From an uncultured Acidimicrobiaceae bacterium (GTDB lineage Bacteria; Actinomycetota; Acidimicrobiia; Acidimicrobiales; Ilumatobacteraceae): a stretch of DNA of 64,000 bases. Of this stretch, positions 36,280 to 44,998 are shown piece after piece. Every line of letters starts with the position of its first letter. Position 1 is the stretch's first letter. The position numbers and the translations under genes were made by a program. The notes under the pieces are model-generated. The model ran no database searches, was not told the DNA's origin, and saw only the letters and a program-made list of their open reading frames with translations. The stretch spans positions 1 through 64,000 of the forward strand of contig CAIZMV010000034.1 of the NCBI GenBank assembly GCA_903934195.1, given 5' to 3'.

Positions 36280-37226
36280 TGGGCGTTCCACCTGACGACA
36301 GCACTGGCTGCAGTCATTCCTGCACCAAATCCGACCATAAGAACAAGATCGCCATCCTTGGCTCTTACCTGACCGAAATCCCCGAACAAAGCAAGCGGTA
36401 TTGACGCCGAAGAAGTATTTCCAGTTTCGTGAACAACAACTGCAACCTTTTCCATAGGTACGCCAAGTTTGTCGCACGCTGAAGTGATGATGCGGATGTT
36501 GGCCTGGTGTGGAACAACAACATTGAGTTGGTCCGCTGTTACACCTGCAGCAGCCATAGATTTTTGTGCGCTGTCAACCATGATGCGAACTGCTCGACGG
36601 AACACTTCCTTGCCGTCCATATGTACAAAGCCGCCAACTTCGCTGTACAGAATTTCTTCTGCACTGCCATCTGCATCCAAGTCCCATCCGAGCAGTTGTC
36701 CAGCTCCGGAAGTGCGTTCAAGAATCGCTGCACCTGAGCCGTCTGCGAAGAGAATTGCGGTATTGCGATCTGTCCAGTCAACGATTCGCGAAAGGCTGTC
36801 GGTTCCGATGACGAGGATTCGTTGAGAACCCATGGCGATTAAACCGTGAGCAGTGATCATTGCGTATACAAAACCGGAACACGCTGCGTTGATGTCGAAT
36901 GCTCCGCAACGAAGGCCGAGTGCATGTTGCACCGTTGCCGATGTGGCAGGAACGGTGCGGTCTGGGGTTGTAGTAGCTAGTACGAGGCCATCAATGCTTA
37001 ATGGGTCAATACCGGCCATCTCAATAGCTGCACGGCCACTAGCGATACTCATCTCGGCTGTTGAACCACCAATGTGTCGACGGTGAATACCCGTGCGCTC
37101 GCGAATCCACTCGTCGTTTGTATCCATTGTCTTTGATAAATCATCATTAGTGACAGTTTTGCTGCCAAGTGATGTACCCCAACCGATGAAGCGGGCACCG
37201 CGAACGTTGTCTGGGATCTGAGGCAT
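36276..37226 (-). CDS. fabH: 3-Oxoacyl-ACP synthase III FabH
   Basis: FabH starts fatty-acid synthesis by condensing acyl-CoA with malonyl-ACP. The 316-aa protein has Cys116 in NAACSGFVYA, His in VVPHQANIRI (near 240) and Asn in ETGNTSSASIP (near 270), the full Cys-His-Asn triad. RERTGIHRRH near 42 is typical. It overlaps fabG by 4 bp and follows fabD by 23 bp in the operon. Confidence 0.95.
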   Translation of the reverse strand: MPQIPDNVRGARFIGWGTSLGSKTVTNDDLSKTMDTNDEWIRERTGIHRRHIGGSTAEMSIASGRAAIEMAGIDPLSIDGLVLATTTPDRTVPATSATVQHALGLRCGAFDINAACSGFVYAMITAHGLIAMGSQRILVIGTDSLSRIVDWTDRNTAILFADGSGAAILERTSGAGQLLGWDLDADGSAEEILYSEVGGFVHMDGKEVFRRAVRIMVDSAQKSMAAAGVTADQLNVVVPHQANIRIITSACDKLGVPMEKVAVVVHETGNTSSASIPLALFGDFGQVRAKDGDLVLMVGFGAGMTAASAVVRWNAQ

Positions 37227-37249
37227 TTTGTTCTACGTTCTTCTCGTAC

Positions 37250-38425
37250 TTATTTGGTTCGCAGCCAGGCAATGGGTTGGCGAGACGTTACGCGCTCACC
37301 CTCAACTGCGATGTAACTCTGAACTATTCCTGCAAATGGTGAACGCACTTCGGTTTCGCCGACATGGCCAATGAGGCGGCCCACTTCGATGGTCGTGCCA
37401 CTAGCAATGTTCCCGATGGGAGTGAAGACGCCGGCTGAAGGACTAACAACCAAGCGTTCGATTGCAAAGAGATGTTCGCCTTCATGTTGTCCAGCTGCCA
37501 ATGGGGCAGATGCGTCGACCCATTCGATGAGTTTGTCTAATTCGTCTGGTGTGGCAACGCTGATGGTCCTTGCGGATTGAACTGTTCGCTTGGCCATCCC
37601 CGTGAGTACGCCACCTGGTCCTAGTTCTACAAAACCTGAGACTCCCGCTTCAGAAAGAGTTAAGAGGCAATGCTTCCAGCGGACTGGGTTAGATAACTGT
37701 GCAGATAACAGTGACGACCATTCGTCACCTGCGTCATGCAAGGCAGCATCAACATTGGAGACAACTGGAACTTCGGTGTCGCGTGGATTCGCCGCAGCGA
37801 TTGCAATGCGAAGTCGATCTCGTGCTGCTGTCATAAACGGCGTGTGAAAGGCACCTGACACTTGAAGCGGCATTGCTTTCTTTGCGCCTAGTTCTTTAGC
37901 AACTGCTCCGGCTGCAGCTACGCCTTCCGGAGATCCGGCAATAACAACTTGACCAGGAGCATTGAAGTTCGCAACCCACACGTCGCTATCTGCACGTCGA
38001 CACGCAACTTCAACAAGATCGTCATCAAGCCCGAGAATTGCTGCCATGGTTCCAGGTGATGCAATGCCAGCTTCGTGCATTGCATCTGCTCGTTCAACAA
38101 CTAAACGAACGCCATCTTCAAATGACAGTGCACCTGTCGCTGTAAGGGCCGTGTATTCGCCGAGGCTATGACCAGCACAAAAGCTTGGCTCGATTCCTAA
38201 TCGTTCAACGGCATCAAGAACCATGAGGCTTGAAACAAAAGTTGTGAGCTGCGCATTGCGGGTATCGCGAAGGGTCTCAGCGTCGGCGTCAAGCAAAAGT
38301 GAAGCAACGTCACGACCAGCGACCTCGGACGCTTCGTCAACGAGTTCCCAGCTTTCGGTTTCAATCCACGGGCGGCCCATACCGGGTCGTTGCGACCCTT
38401 GACCGGGAAATGTAAAGGCAAGCAC
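37250..38425 (-). CDS. fabD: Malonyl-CoA:ACP transacylase FabD with C-terminal biotinyl/lipoyl-like domain
   Basis: Residues 1-300 are a full MCAT. It opens FTFPGQGSQ, with nucleophile Ser87 in GHSLGEY, His194 in GAFHTPF, and ELGPGGVLTGM near 268. Family length is about 300-310; this protein is 391 aa. Residues ~318-391 look like a biotinyl/lipoyl-type beta domain: VVSPSAGVF, SGTTIEVGRLIGHV, EVRSPFAGIV, EGERVTSRQPIAWL. The attachment motif (E-A-M-K-M or D-K-A) is absent, with no lysine at the turn. It starts with GTG at 38425 and heads the FAS-II operon. The fused domain may dock ACP, a carboxylase or the membrane; this is inference. Confidence 0.9.
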   Translation of the reverse strand: MLAFTFPGQGSQRPGMGRPWIETESWELVDEASEVAGRDVASLLLDADAETLRDTRNAQLTTFVSSLMVLDAVERLGIEPSFCAGHSLGEYTALTATGALSFEDGVRLVVERADAMHEAGIASPGTMAAILGLDDDLVEVACRRADSDVWVANFNAPGQVVIAGSPEGVAAAGAVAKELGAKKAMPLQVSGAFHTPFMTAARDRLRIAIAAANPRDTEVPVVSNVDAALHDAGDEWSSLLSAQLSNPVRWKHCLLTLSEAGVSGFVELGPGGVLTGMAKRTVQSARTISVATPDELDKLIEWVDASAPLAAGQHEGEHLFAIERLVVSPSAGVFTPIGNIASGTTIEVGRLIGHVGETEVRSPFAGIVQSYIAVEGERVTSRQPIAWLRTK

Positions 38426-38515
38426 CTTGAAAACCTTAGACGGCTAGTTAGCGGCAAGGCGTGCTACTCGTTAGTAAGGCTCTGAAGGGATGTGCCGATA
38501 CCATGGTCGATCCTG

Positions 38516-38598
38516 GCCCGAGTGGCGGAATGGCAGACGCGACGGACTCAAAATCCGTTGCTCGAAAGGGCGTGTGGGTTCGAGTCCCACCTCGGGCA
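38516..38598 (+). tRNA. tRNA-Leu (anticodon CAA)
   Basis: The acceptor stem GCCCGAG/CTCGGGC pairs perfectly. The anticodon stem ACGGA/TCCGT encloses the loop CTCAAAA, giving anticodon CAA, which reads UUG. A long variable arm of 15 nt and the T arm GTGGG/CCCAC with TTCGAGT confirm a class II tRNA. The 3' CCA is not encoded exactly; the genome reads A-CCC-A. Confidence 0.95.
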
Positions 38599-38625
38599 CC
38601 CAGGCAATCCATACACTGAAGATGT

Positions 38626-38919
38626 ATGGGACATCGACTAGTTCAACGCCGCTTGTCCCAAGTGTCGGCTCGGATGAGGGAACTCACCGAGGAACTTCGT
38701 GTCGTGCAAGACCAAATGAGTCACGTAGTCGACGATGCGGACGAAAAGTCCTTAAGAGCTCTCGTTTCGGAAACTCCCTCTGCTGCATTTGAGTATCGCG
38801 AGGCCAAGAAGCATGCCGACGTTATTCAGAGGCACCATCAACAGATAGTTGCCGAACTAGCTGACCTTGAGCGCCGTATGAATAGTCTTCTAGACCGTAT
38901 GAAGGAGCCGAGCGCATGA
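38626..38919 (+). CDS. Small coiled-coil protein coupled to ANTAR regulator
   Basis: No family is recognised. The 97-aa product is almost all charged helix with heptad-like spacing (VSARMRELTEELRVVQDQM, and later VIQRHHQQIVAELADLERRM), so a coiled coil is likely. It has no membrane segment and no Cys. Its stop overlaps the ATG of the response regulator (ATGA at 38916), so the two proteins are made together; a partner or sensor-linking role is inference. The ATG at 38626 is taken; an internal ATG at 38674 is possible. Confidence 0.6.
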   Translation: MGHRLVQRRLSQVSARMRELTEELRVVQDQMSHVVDDADEKSLRALVSETPSAAFEYREAKKHADVIQRHHQQIVAELADLERRMNSLLDRMKEPSA

Positions 38920-39494
38920 GTATTCGAGTAGTCATTGCTGAGGACGAGGCCATCATCCGACTTGACTTGAAAGAGACTCTTGAAGAAGAGGGCTATGAAG
39001 TTGTGGGTGAAACAGGAAGAGGCGACAAGGCTGTCGACTTAGTGCGCGAACTGCGCCCTGATCTTGCGATCCTTGATATCAAGATGCCAGGCATGGATGG
39101 AATTGAAGCTGCTCGATTGATAACCAAAGATCGCATCTGTGGCGTTTTGGTGTTGACGGCTTTTAGTCAGCGAGAAGTCATTGAACAGGCTCGTGATGCT
39201 GGTGCCCTTGCCTACCTAGTGAAGCCATTTCAGAAAACTGATCTCGTGCCAGCAATTGAAGTTGCCATTGCACGCTTTCGTGAAATGCAGGCTCTTAACG
39301 GCGAAGTTGATGCGTTAGAAGAACAACTTGAAACCCGTAAGTCAATTGACCGCGCCAAGGGCATTCTTATTGATCAATGTTCTATGACTGAATCCGACGC
39401 ATATGGCTTTATTCAGCGCGGCGCAATGAATCACCGGGCCACCATGAAGGCAGTGGCCGACATGGTGATATCTGGCGAACTGCGTCCCGAATAG
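38916..39494 (+). CDS. ANTAR-domain response regulator
   Basis: The 192-aa product has a CheY-like receiver (residues 4-118). The acidic pair is in AEDEA and phospho-acceptor Asp54 is in LAILDIKMPG. Thr81 is in LTAFS and Lys103 in LVKPF. An ANTAR domain (about 130-185) follows with SIDRAKGILIDQCSMTESDAY. ANTAR proteins bind paired RNA hairpins to stop transcription termination. The actinobacterial relative next to polA (PdtaR/Rv1626-like) normally partners a PdtaS histidine kinase, absent here. It is coupled to the upstream coiled-coil gene; polA follows 16 bp later. Confidence 0.92.
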   Translation: MSIRVVIAEDEAIIRLDLKETLEEEGYEVVGETGRGDKAVDLVRELRPDLAILDIKMPGMDGIEAARLITKDRICGVLVLTAFSQREVIEQARDAGALAYLVKPFQKTDLVPAIEVAIARFREMQALNGEVDALEEQLETRKSIDRAKGILIDQCSMTESDAYGFIQRGAMNHRATMKAVADMVISGELRPE

Positions 39495-39510
39495 TGATGG
39501 AGACAACTCC

Positions 39511-42192
39511 ATGTTGATCATGGCGCTTGATGGCAACTCTTTGGCATATCGCGCGTTCTATGCGTTACCCGAAGATATGGCCAATGCAAGTGGTCAGGTG
39601 ACTAACGCCGTCTATGGCTTCACCACCATGTTGTTGACATTGATGAGAGATCACAAGCCAGATGGCGTGGTTGTGGTCTTTGATAGACCCGAGCCGACCT
39701 TTCGCCATGATGCAATCCCTGAATACAAGGCACAACGCGATAAAGCGCCCGAAATTTTGATTCAGCAGTTAGGAATGATTCGCGAACTGCTCGATGTTCT
39801 CGGAGTCGTGTGGTGGGAAAAAGCCGGCTTCGAAGGCGACGACCTTATTGCAACTGTCGCAGAACATGCTGAGAAAGCTGGCAATGATCTCATCGTTGTT
39901 ACGGGTGATCGAGATAGTTACCAACTCGTGCGCGACCCTCATATTCGAGTGTTGTACAACAAACGAGGTGTCAGTGATTATGCGTTGTACAACGAAGCAG
40001 GAATCTTCGAGCGAACAGGTGTTACGCCTGCTCAATACGCGGACTATGCAGCATTGCGCGGAGACCCAAGCGACAACTTGTCCGGTATTCCTGGAGTAGG
40101 CGAGAAGACAGCAGCAAAGTTGATTAATCAATATGGAGATATTGATGGAGTGGTTGCCGCAGCAGAAGCTCAAACACCAAAGCTAAAAGCAGGACTACTC
40201 GAACATGGCGAGCGCGTGAAACGTAATGCAGAGATGATGATTCTGCGTCGTGATGTTCCACTGGAAGTGAACCTGAATGAACTGGCTCCTCACCCAGACC
40301 TAGCCGGAGCATCCCGCATGTTTGAATTCCTGGAATTCAAGACAATGGCAAAACGATTGTCAGATACCGCGAAGTCCTTGAACTGGGAAACTCGGGGCGA
40401 AACAGCTCCAGTTGCTGCAGGCGTCGCCGTATCTGAGTCGAATGAAGTACTTGGTGAAGTTGTCGTTGCTGAGTCTGTTGAGGATGTGGTTTCTGCCATG
40501 AACAAACTCACGTCTTTTGTCATTGCATCTCACTTCGATGGCGAGCCCGGACGTTCTCGCGTATCTGGTGTTGCAGTAGTTACTGACAAGACAACTGGCT
40601 CGGTTTTGTACATTCCGCGTGAATTTTTACTTAATAGTGATGTTGTCTCGGTACTTAACTGCGGGAAACCAATCATTTGTCATGATGCAAAACCCCTCAT
40701 GCGCATGTTGCTAGCGGACTCGGTCGACCTTCAGCATTTATCGTTGGATACTGCTATCGCGTCGTATCTTGTGAATCCATCTCGATCTAGTTACTCACTA
40801 GCCGCTGTGTCAATCGATGTTCTGGGACGCGAGCCATCAACTTCCTCAGAGTCAGACGGCCAGTTTGATTTCGGTGGTACAGATGATGCCGTGAGGGCGT
40901 GTGCAGAAGCTGCGTTTTTTACCTCTCTAATGGCTCCAGTTATCTCGCAGCAATTGGAAGCAATACATAACGAGTCGTTGTATGCCGACATCGAGAATCC
41001 ACTAGTTCGTGTTTTGGCAAAGATGGAACATGTTGGCATCGCTGTCGACAGGAAAGAACTTGAAAGTATTCGTGACCGGTTAACAGCCGAGACGGTTGAA
41101 CTGACGCAAAAATTGCACGGTATCGCGGGGCGCACATTCAATCTGAATTCTCCAACGCAGTTGCGTGAGATTTTGTACACCGAACGTGGGCTTGCTCCTG
41201 GGAAGAAGACCAAGACAGGTTTCAGCACTGATGCGGCGACTTTGGAAAAGATTCGTGACCAGTGGCCAGAGTTCATTGACCCACTACTTCGTTACCGCGA
41301 AGTTGAGAAGTTGCGCTCCACGTATGGTGAAGGACTTCTTGGTGAAGTGGCGCAAGACAGCCGGATTCATGCAACCTTTAATCAGACCGTGGCTCGGACA
41401 GGTCGTCTCAGTAGCGATAAGCCGAACCTTCACAACATTCCTGTGCGAACTGAAGAAGGGCGAGTATTCCGAACAGCGTTTGTTGCGAAGGCCGGAAGTT
41501 CACTTCTCGTCGCAGACTACAACCAGATTGAATTGCGTTGTATTGCACATTTAGCGAACGACCCAGGCCTGGTTGGTGCCTTTGCAGCAGGGCAAGATAT
41601 TCACCAAGCAACTGCAGCGCGAGTTTTTGGGGTGCGCGCTGAAGATGTAACTCATGATCAACGGTCGAAGGCGAAGATGGTTTCGTATGGCCTTGCCTAT
41701 GGCATGGAGGCGTACGGGTTAAGCCAACGCCTTGCGATTGGGGTCGACGAGGCGGCAGGAATTTTGAATGCATATTTCGCAGCTTTCCCCAATGTGAAGC
41801 AATACATGGACGACGCAATTCATACTGCTCGCCAAACCGGTTACACAGAAACCTTGTTTGGTCGTCGCAGGCAGATTCCTGAACTGTTGAGTGACAATTT
41901 CCGTGTTCGCCAAGCTGGCGAGCGTCAAGCAATGAACGCAGCTATTCAAGGTTTAGCAGCCGACATATTCAAGATTGCACTGGTTCGAATTGATGACCTT
42001 TTGGAAAAAGGAAAGTATCAATCACGAATAGTTCTGCAAGTGCATGACGAAGTAATTGTTGAGGTTGTAGAGAGTGAACGTGATGTCGTTGGTCCTCTAG
42101 TGCTTGACACCATGCGTGCTGCGGCAAATTTGAGTGTTCCTTTTGAAGTTCATGCAGCGTGGGGCGACACGTGGGCTGCAGCAAAGGGTTAA
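39511..42192 (+). CDS. polA: DNA polymerase I
   Basis: The gene encodes a 893-aa family A polymerase. The 5'-nuclease domain (1-~290) is intact, with ALDGNSLAYRAFYAL, EGDDLIATVA, VTGDRDSYQLV and DPSDNLSGIPGVGEKTA. The 3'-5' exonuclease region (~310-490) has lost the catalytic carboxylates: the DxE strand reads IASHFDGE, and the last motif has no Asp-Tyr arrangement. Proofreading is therefore probably absent. The polymerase motifs DYNQIELRCIAHL, RSKAKMVSYGLAYG and LQVHDEVIVE are intact. The ATG at 39511 follows GGAGA; a second ATG is at 39520. Confidence 0.95.
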   Translation: MLIMALDGNSLAYRAFYALPEDMANASGQVTNAVYGFTTMLLTLMRDHKPDGVVVVFDRPEPTFRHDAIPEYKAQRDKAPEILIQQLGMIRELLDVLGVVWWEKAGFEGDDLIATVAEHAEKAGNDLIVVTGDRDSYQLVRDPHIRVLYNKRGVSDYALYNEAGIFERTGVTPAQYADYAALRGDPSDNLSGIPGVGEKTAAKLINQYGDIDGVVAAAEAQTPKLKAGLLEHGERVKRNAEMMILRRDVPLEVNLNELAPHPDLAGASRMFEFLEFKTMAKRLSDTAKSLNWETRGETAPVAAGVAVSESNEVLGEVVVAESVEDVVSAMNKLTSFVIASHFDGEPGRSRVSGVAVVTDKTTGSVLYIPREFLLNSDVVSVLNCGKPIICHDAKPLMRMLLADSVDLQHLSLDTAIASYLVNPSRSSYSLAAVSIDVLGREPSTSSESDGQFDFGGTDDAVRACAEAAFFTSLMAPVISQQLEAIHNESLYADIENPLVRVLAKMEHVGIAVDRKELESIRDRLTAETVELTQKLHGIAGRTFNLNSPTQLREILYTERGLAPGKKTKTGFSTDAATLEKIRDQWPEFIDPLLRYREVEKLRSTYGEGLLGEVAQDSRIHATFNQTVARTGRLSSDKPNLHNIPVRTEEGRVFRTAFVAKAGSSLLVADYNQIELRCIAHLANDPGLVGAFAAGQDIHQATAARVFGVRAEDVTHDQRSKAKMVSYGLAYGMEAYGLSQRLAIGVDEAAGILNAYFAAFPNVKQYMDDAIHTARQTGYTETLFGRRRQIPELLSDNFRVRQAGERQAMNAAIQGLAADIFKIALVRIDDLLEKGKYQSRIVLQVHDEVIVEVVESERDVVGPLVLDTMRAAANLSVPFEVHAAWGDTWAAAKG

Positions 42193-42198
42193 GCCTTT

Positions 42199-42945
42199 AT
42201 GGCAAGTGAAGCGATCGGTGAGCATTGGTTTGAACCGCTGGCAGAACATATGGGCTCGGCGTATCTGCGGTACTCATTTACTAAAGGCACCGTAAACGAA
42301 ATCGATTTCATTGTCTCGCAGTTACAGATCAAACCAGGTGCTCGAATCTTGGACGTTGGTTGTGGACCAGGACGACACTCGCATGAGCTGGCGCGTCGTG
42401 GGTTCACTGTTCACGGAATTGATATCAGTCAACCTTTTGTTGATTTGGCCAAGGACAATGCCCCGCAGGGATGCTCCTTTGAGCGCATGGATGCCCGGGC
42501 AATGACATTTGAAAATGAGTTCGATGTTGTGATCTGTTTATGCCAAGGAGCATTTGGTCTGATGACTGCAGGCGGTCACGACATTGACGTCTTGACTGGC
42601 ATTCGTAAAGCCCTGAAGCCGCACGGAAGCCTTGCTCTGTCAGCCTTCAATGCCTATTTTGCGGTGAAGTATTTCGAGGAAGCTCAATTCGATGCAGCTA
42701 CCGGTGTCAACCATGAAAAGACAGAGGTTCGCAACCAGGATGGGGTGGTGCTCGGAGCAGACCTATGGACGGGTTGCTACACGCCCCGTGAACTGCGGTT
42801 AATGCTGGATAAAGCCCAAATGAACGTTCGGGATATCTTCAGCGTCGACCCTGGTTCCTATGTCGAAGCAACACCGTCCTTGGAGACTTCTGAGTATCTG
42901 GTGATAGCGTTTCCTTCGCCTTCCCAACCAGAAGGTGCCCGCTAA
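42199..42945 (+). CDS. Class I SAM-dependent methyltransferase
   Basis: The 248-aa product has a Rossmann methyltransferase fold: motif I ILDVGCGPGRHSHELARRG near residue 49, acidic HGIDIS near 73, and FDVVICLCQGAFGLM near 112. The substrate is not recognisable. It begins 6 bp after polA and is likely co-transcribed with it. The remaining 48 bp before rpsA can hold the rpsA promoter. Its C-terminus is about 100 residues of mixed strands without a family signature. Confidence 0.85.
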   Translation: MASEAIGEHWFEPLAEHMGSAYLRYSFTKGTVNEIDFIVSQLQIKPGARILDVGCGPGRHSHELARRGFTVHGIDISQPFVDLAKDNAPQGCSFERMDARAMTFENEFDVVICLCQGAFGLMTAGGHDIDVLTGIRKALKPHGSLALSAFNAYFAVKYFEEAQFDAATGVNHEKTEVRNQDGVVLGADLWTGCYTPRELRLMLDKAQMNVRDIFSVDPGSYVEATPSLETSEYLVIAFPSPSQPEGAR

Positions 42946-42993
42946 CGCAGGCTCACCGATACAACTACCTATCCCTTTCGAAAGATCAATTCC

Positions 42994-44322
42994 TTGTCCG
43001 ATACCAACATCACTTCCGCAGCCATGGGCACCTTTGACGCGGAAAACAATTACACACCTCGACAAATCACTGAACGTGATATCCCAAGTTTCGCCGAAGC
43101 CATCGAAGGCACAATGGTTGAACTGAAAGACGGACAACTCATTACCGGAACAGTTGTCAAGATTGATCGTGATGGCGTGTTGCTCGATGTTGGTTACAAG
43201 ACCGAAGGTGTTATCCCAACTCGCGAATTGGCAATCAAGAATGATGTCAACCCGCACGATGTTGTAAAGCTCGGCGAAAGCATTGAAGCTCTTATCCTCA
43301 CGCTTGAAGACAAAGAGGGTCGCCTCGTACTTTCAAAGAAGCGCGCTCAATACGAAAAGGCTTGGGCCGACATTGAGAAGAAGAAGGAAGAAGACGGAGT
43401 CGTTCACGGAACCGTCATCGAAGTTGTTAAGGGTGGACTTATCGTCGACATCGGACTTCGCGGTTTCCTTCCAGCTTCACTTGTAGAGCTTCGTCGTGTT
43501 CGCGATCTTGCCCCGTACATGGGTCAGCCAATCGATGCAAAGATCATCGAACTTGATCGCAATCGCAACAACGTTGTGCTTTCGCGTCGTGCCTTCCTTG
43601 AAGAGAATCAAAAAGAGACTCGCGACGATTTCTTGACCAATTTGAAGCCTGGCGAAATCCGTACCGGAAAGATCTCTTCTGTTGTTGCATTTGGTGCATT
43701 CGTAGATCTGGGCGGCATGGACGGCCTTATCCACGTTTCAGAACTTTCATGGAAGCACGTTGAGCACCCATCACAAGTTGTCAACATTGGTGACGAAGTA
43801 ACAGTTCAAGTTCTCGAAGTGGACTTCAGCCGCGAGCGCATCAGCTTGTCGTTGAAGGCAACACAACAAGATCCATGGCAAGAGTTTGCCGGAAGCCACG
43901 AAGTTGGTCAGCTTGTTTATGGCCGCATCACCAAAATCGTTCCATTCGGTGCATTCGTTCAAGTGGGCGACGGAATTGAAGGTCTTGTTCATATTTCAGA
44001 GTTGTCAACGCACCACGTTGAGTCAGCTGAGCAAGTTGTAACACCTGGTGAAGAGTTGTGGGTCAAGATCATTGATCTCGACCTTGCTCGTCGTCGTATC
44101 TCTATCTCTGTTAAGCAAGCAGCTGAGGGTGGCGAGCTTGCAGCTGAATACCAAGGCCAGTTCGAAGTTGACGAAAACGGCAACTGGATCGGTGGCGATG
44201 ACACCGAGCGTGAAGCTGCATGGGCTGAGTACTACAAGGAATATGGCCAGCCAGGCGAAGAGGGTGCAGTTGCTGCAGCCGACGCACCTGCTGCTGCAGA
44301 GCCAGCTCCTGAGGCCGACTAG
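42994..44322 (+). CDS. rpsA: Ribosomal protein S1
   Basis: S1 binds mRNA on the 30S subunit. The 442-aa protein has four S1 (OB-fold) repeats at roughly 45-115, 130-200, 215-285 and 300-370, the actinobacterial number, fewer than the six of E. coli. Repeats 3 and 4 show GxVAFGAFVDLGG and IVPFGAFVQVGDGIEGLVHISEL-type cores. The C-terminal ~70 residues are acidic and Ala-rich. The start is TTG at 42994, preceded by weak GAAAG; an in-frame ATG at 43024 lacks any Shine-Dalgarno. Confidence 0.95.
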   Translation: MSDTNITSAAMGTFDAENNYTPRQITERDIPSFAEAIEGTMVELKDGQLITGTVVKIDRDGVLLDVGYKTEGVIPTRELAIKNDVNPHDVVKLGESIEALILTLEDKEGRLVLSKKRAQYEKAWADIEKKKEEDGVVHGTVIEVVKGGLIVDIGLRGFLPASLVELRRVRDLAPYMGQPIDAKIIELDRNRNNVVLSRRAFLEENQKETRDDFLTNLKPGEIRTGKISSVVAFGAFVDLGGMDGLIHVSELSWKHVEHPSQVVNIGDEVTVQVLEVDFSRERISLSLKATQQDPWQEFAGSHEVGQLVYGRITKIVPFGAFVQVGDGIEGLVHISELSTHHVESAEQVVTPGEELWVKIIDLDLARRRISISVKQAAEGGELAAEYQGQFEVDENGNWIGGDDTEREAAWAEYYKEYGQPGEEGAVAAADAPAAAEPAPEAD

Positions 44323-44342
44323 GAACTTTCCTCGGTCATACG

Positions 44343-44975
44343 ATGATTCTGATTGGCCTCACAGGCGGAATTGGATCAGGTAAATCCACTGTGTCGGCTC
44401 TTCTGGCTGCGCGCGGTGCGGTCATTATTGATGCCGATGCGATTGCGCGCGAGCTTCAGGCACCTGGTGCTCCGTTGCTCTCGCTACTTGCAGAGAAGTT
44501 TGGTGACTCGATTATTGACGCAAATGGAGCGCTTGATCGTGCTGCATTGGCTGCCATTGCCTTTTCAGACCCTGAAGCGTTGAAAGATCTCAACAAGATT
44601 GTTCACCCGGCTATTGCCAAAGAAATGGATGCTCGCCTCACGGCACAACGGTCTACAGACAACGTCGTGATATTGGACATTCCGCTTCTCACAGAGAATC
44701 CGCGGGCCGGTTTGAGTGGCGTCGTTGTCGTTGACATACCCGTGGAACTTGCAGTGTCACGTTTGGTGGAGTTTCGTTCGATGGCTGAAGATGACGCTCG
44801 TGCTCGGATTGCTAAACAGGCAACACGTGAAGAGCGTCGTGCAATAGCCGACAAGGTAATTGACAACTCGGGCGACATGACTTCTTTGAGTGGCCAGGTT
44901 GAAGATGTATGGCAGTGGGCTCTAGCTTTGCCACCTGCAGCCGAAGATGCAGGGGAACGCGTACCAGCCCCGTAA
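44343..44975 (+). CDS. coaE: Dephospho-CoA kinase CoaE
   Basis: This is the final CoA biosynthesis enzyme, 210 aa, a P-loop kinase. GGIGSGKS is at residues 8-15, and [15 protein letters not shown] near 30 contains the catalytic Asp. [12 protein letters not shown] and a lid region ([19 protein letters not shown]) are typical. It lies between rpsA and uvrB, a conserved actinobacterial order. A 23-bp gap separates it from uvrB. Confidence 0.95.
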   Translation: MILIGLTGGIGSGKSTVSALLAARGAVIIDADAIARELQAPGAPLLSLLAEKFGDSIIDANGALDRAALAAIAFSDPEALKDLNKIVHPAIAKEMDARLTAQRSTDNVVILDIPLLTENPRAGLSGVVVVDIPVELAVSRLVEFRSMAEDDARARIAKQATREERRAIADKVIDNSGDMTSLSGQVEDVWQWALALPPAAEDAGERVPAP

Positions 44976-44998
44976 CACGTGGGAAGTACGATTCGTCT

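Noticed and set aside
36280..36477. Long N-terminal extension of FabG
   Set aside because: The translation is Cys/Arg/Trp-rich nonsense within fabH in another frame. FabG homology begins at the ATG overlapping the fabH stop.
38490..38792. 100-aa ORF over the tRNA-Leu(CAA)
   Set aside because: It covers the tRNA and the start of the coiled-coil gene, and its translation has no protein-like features.
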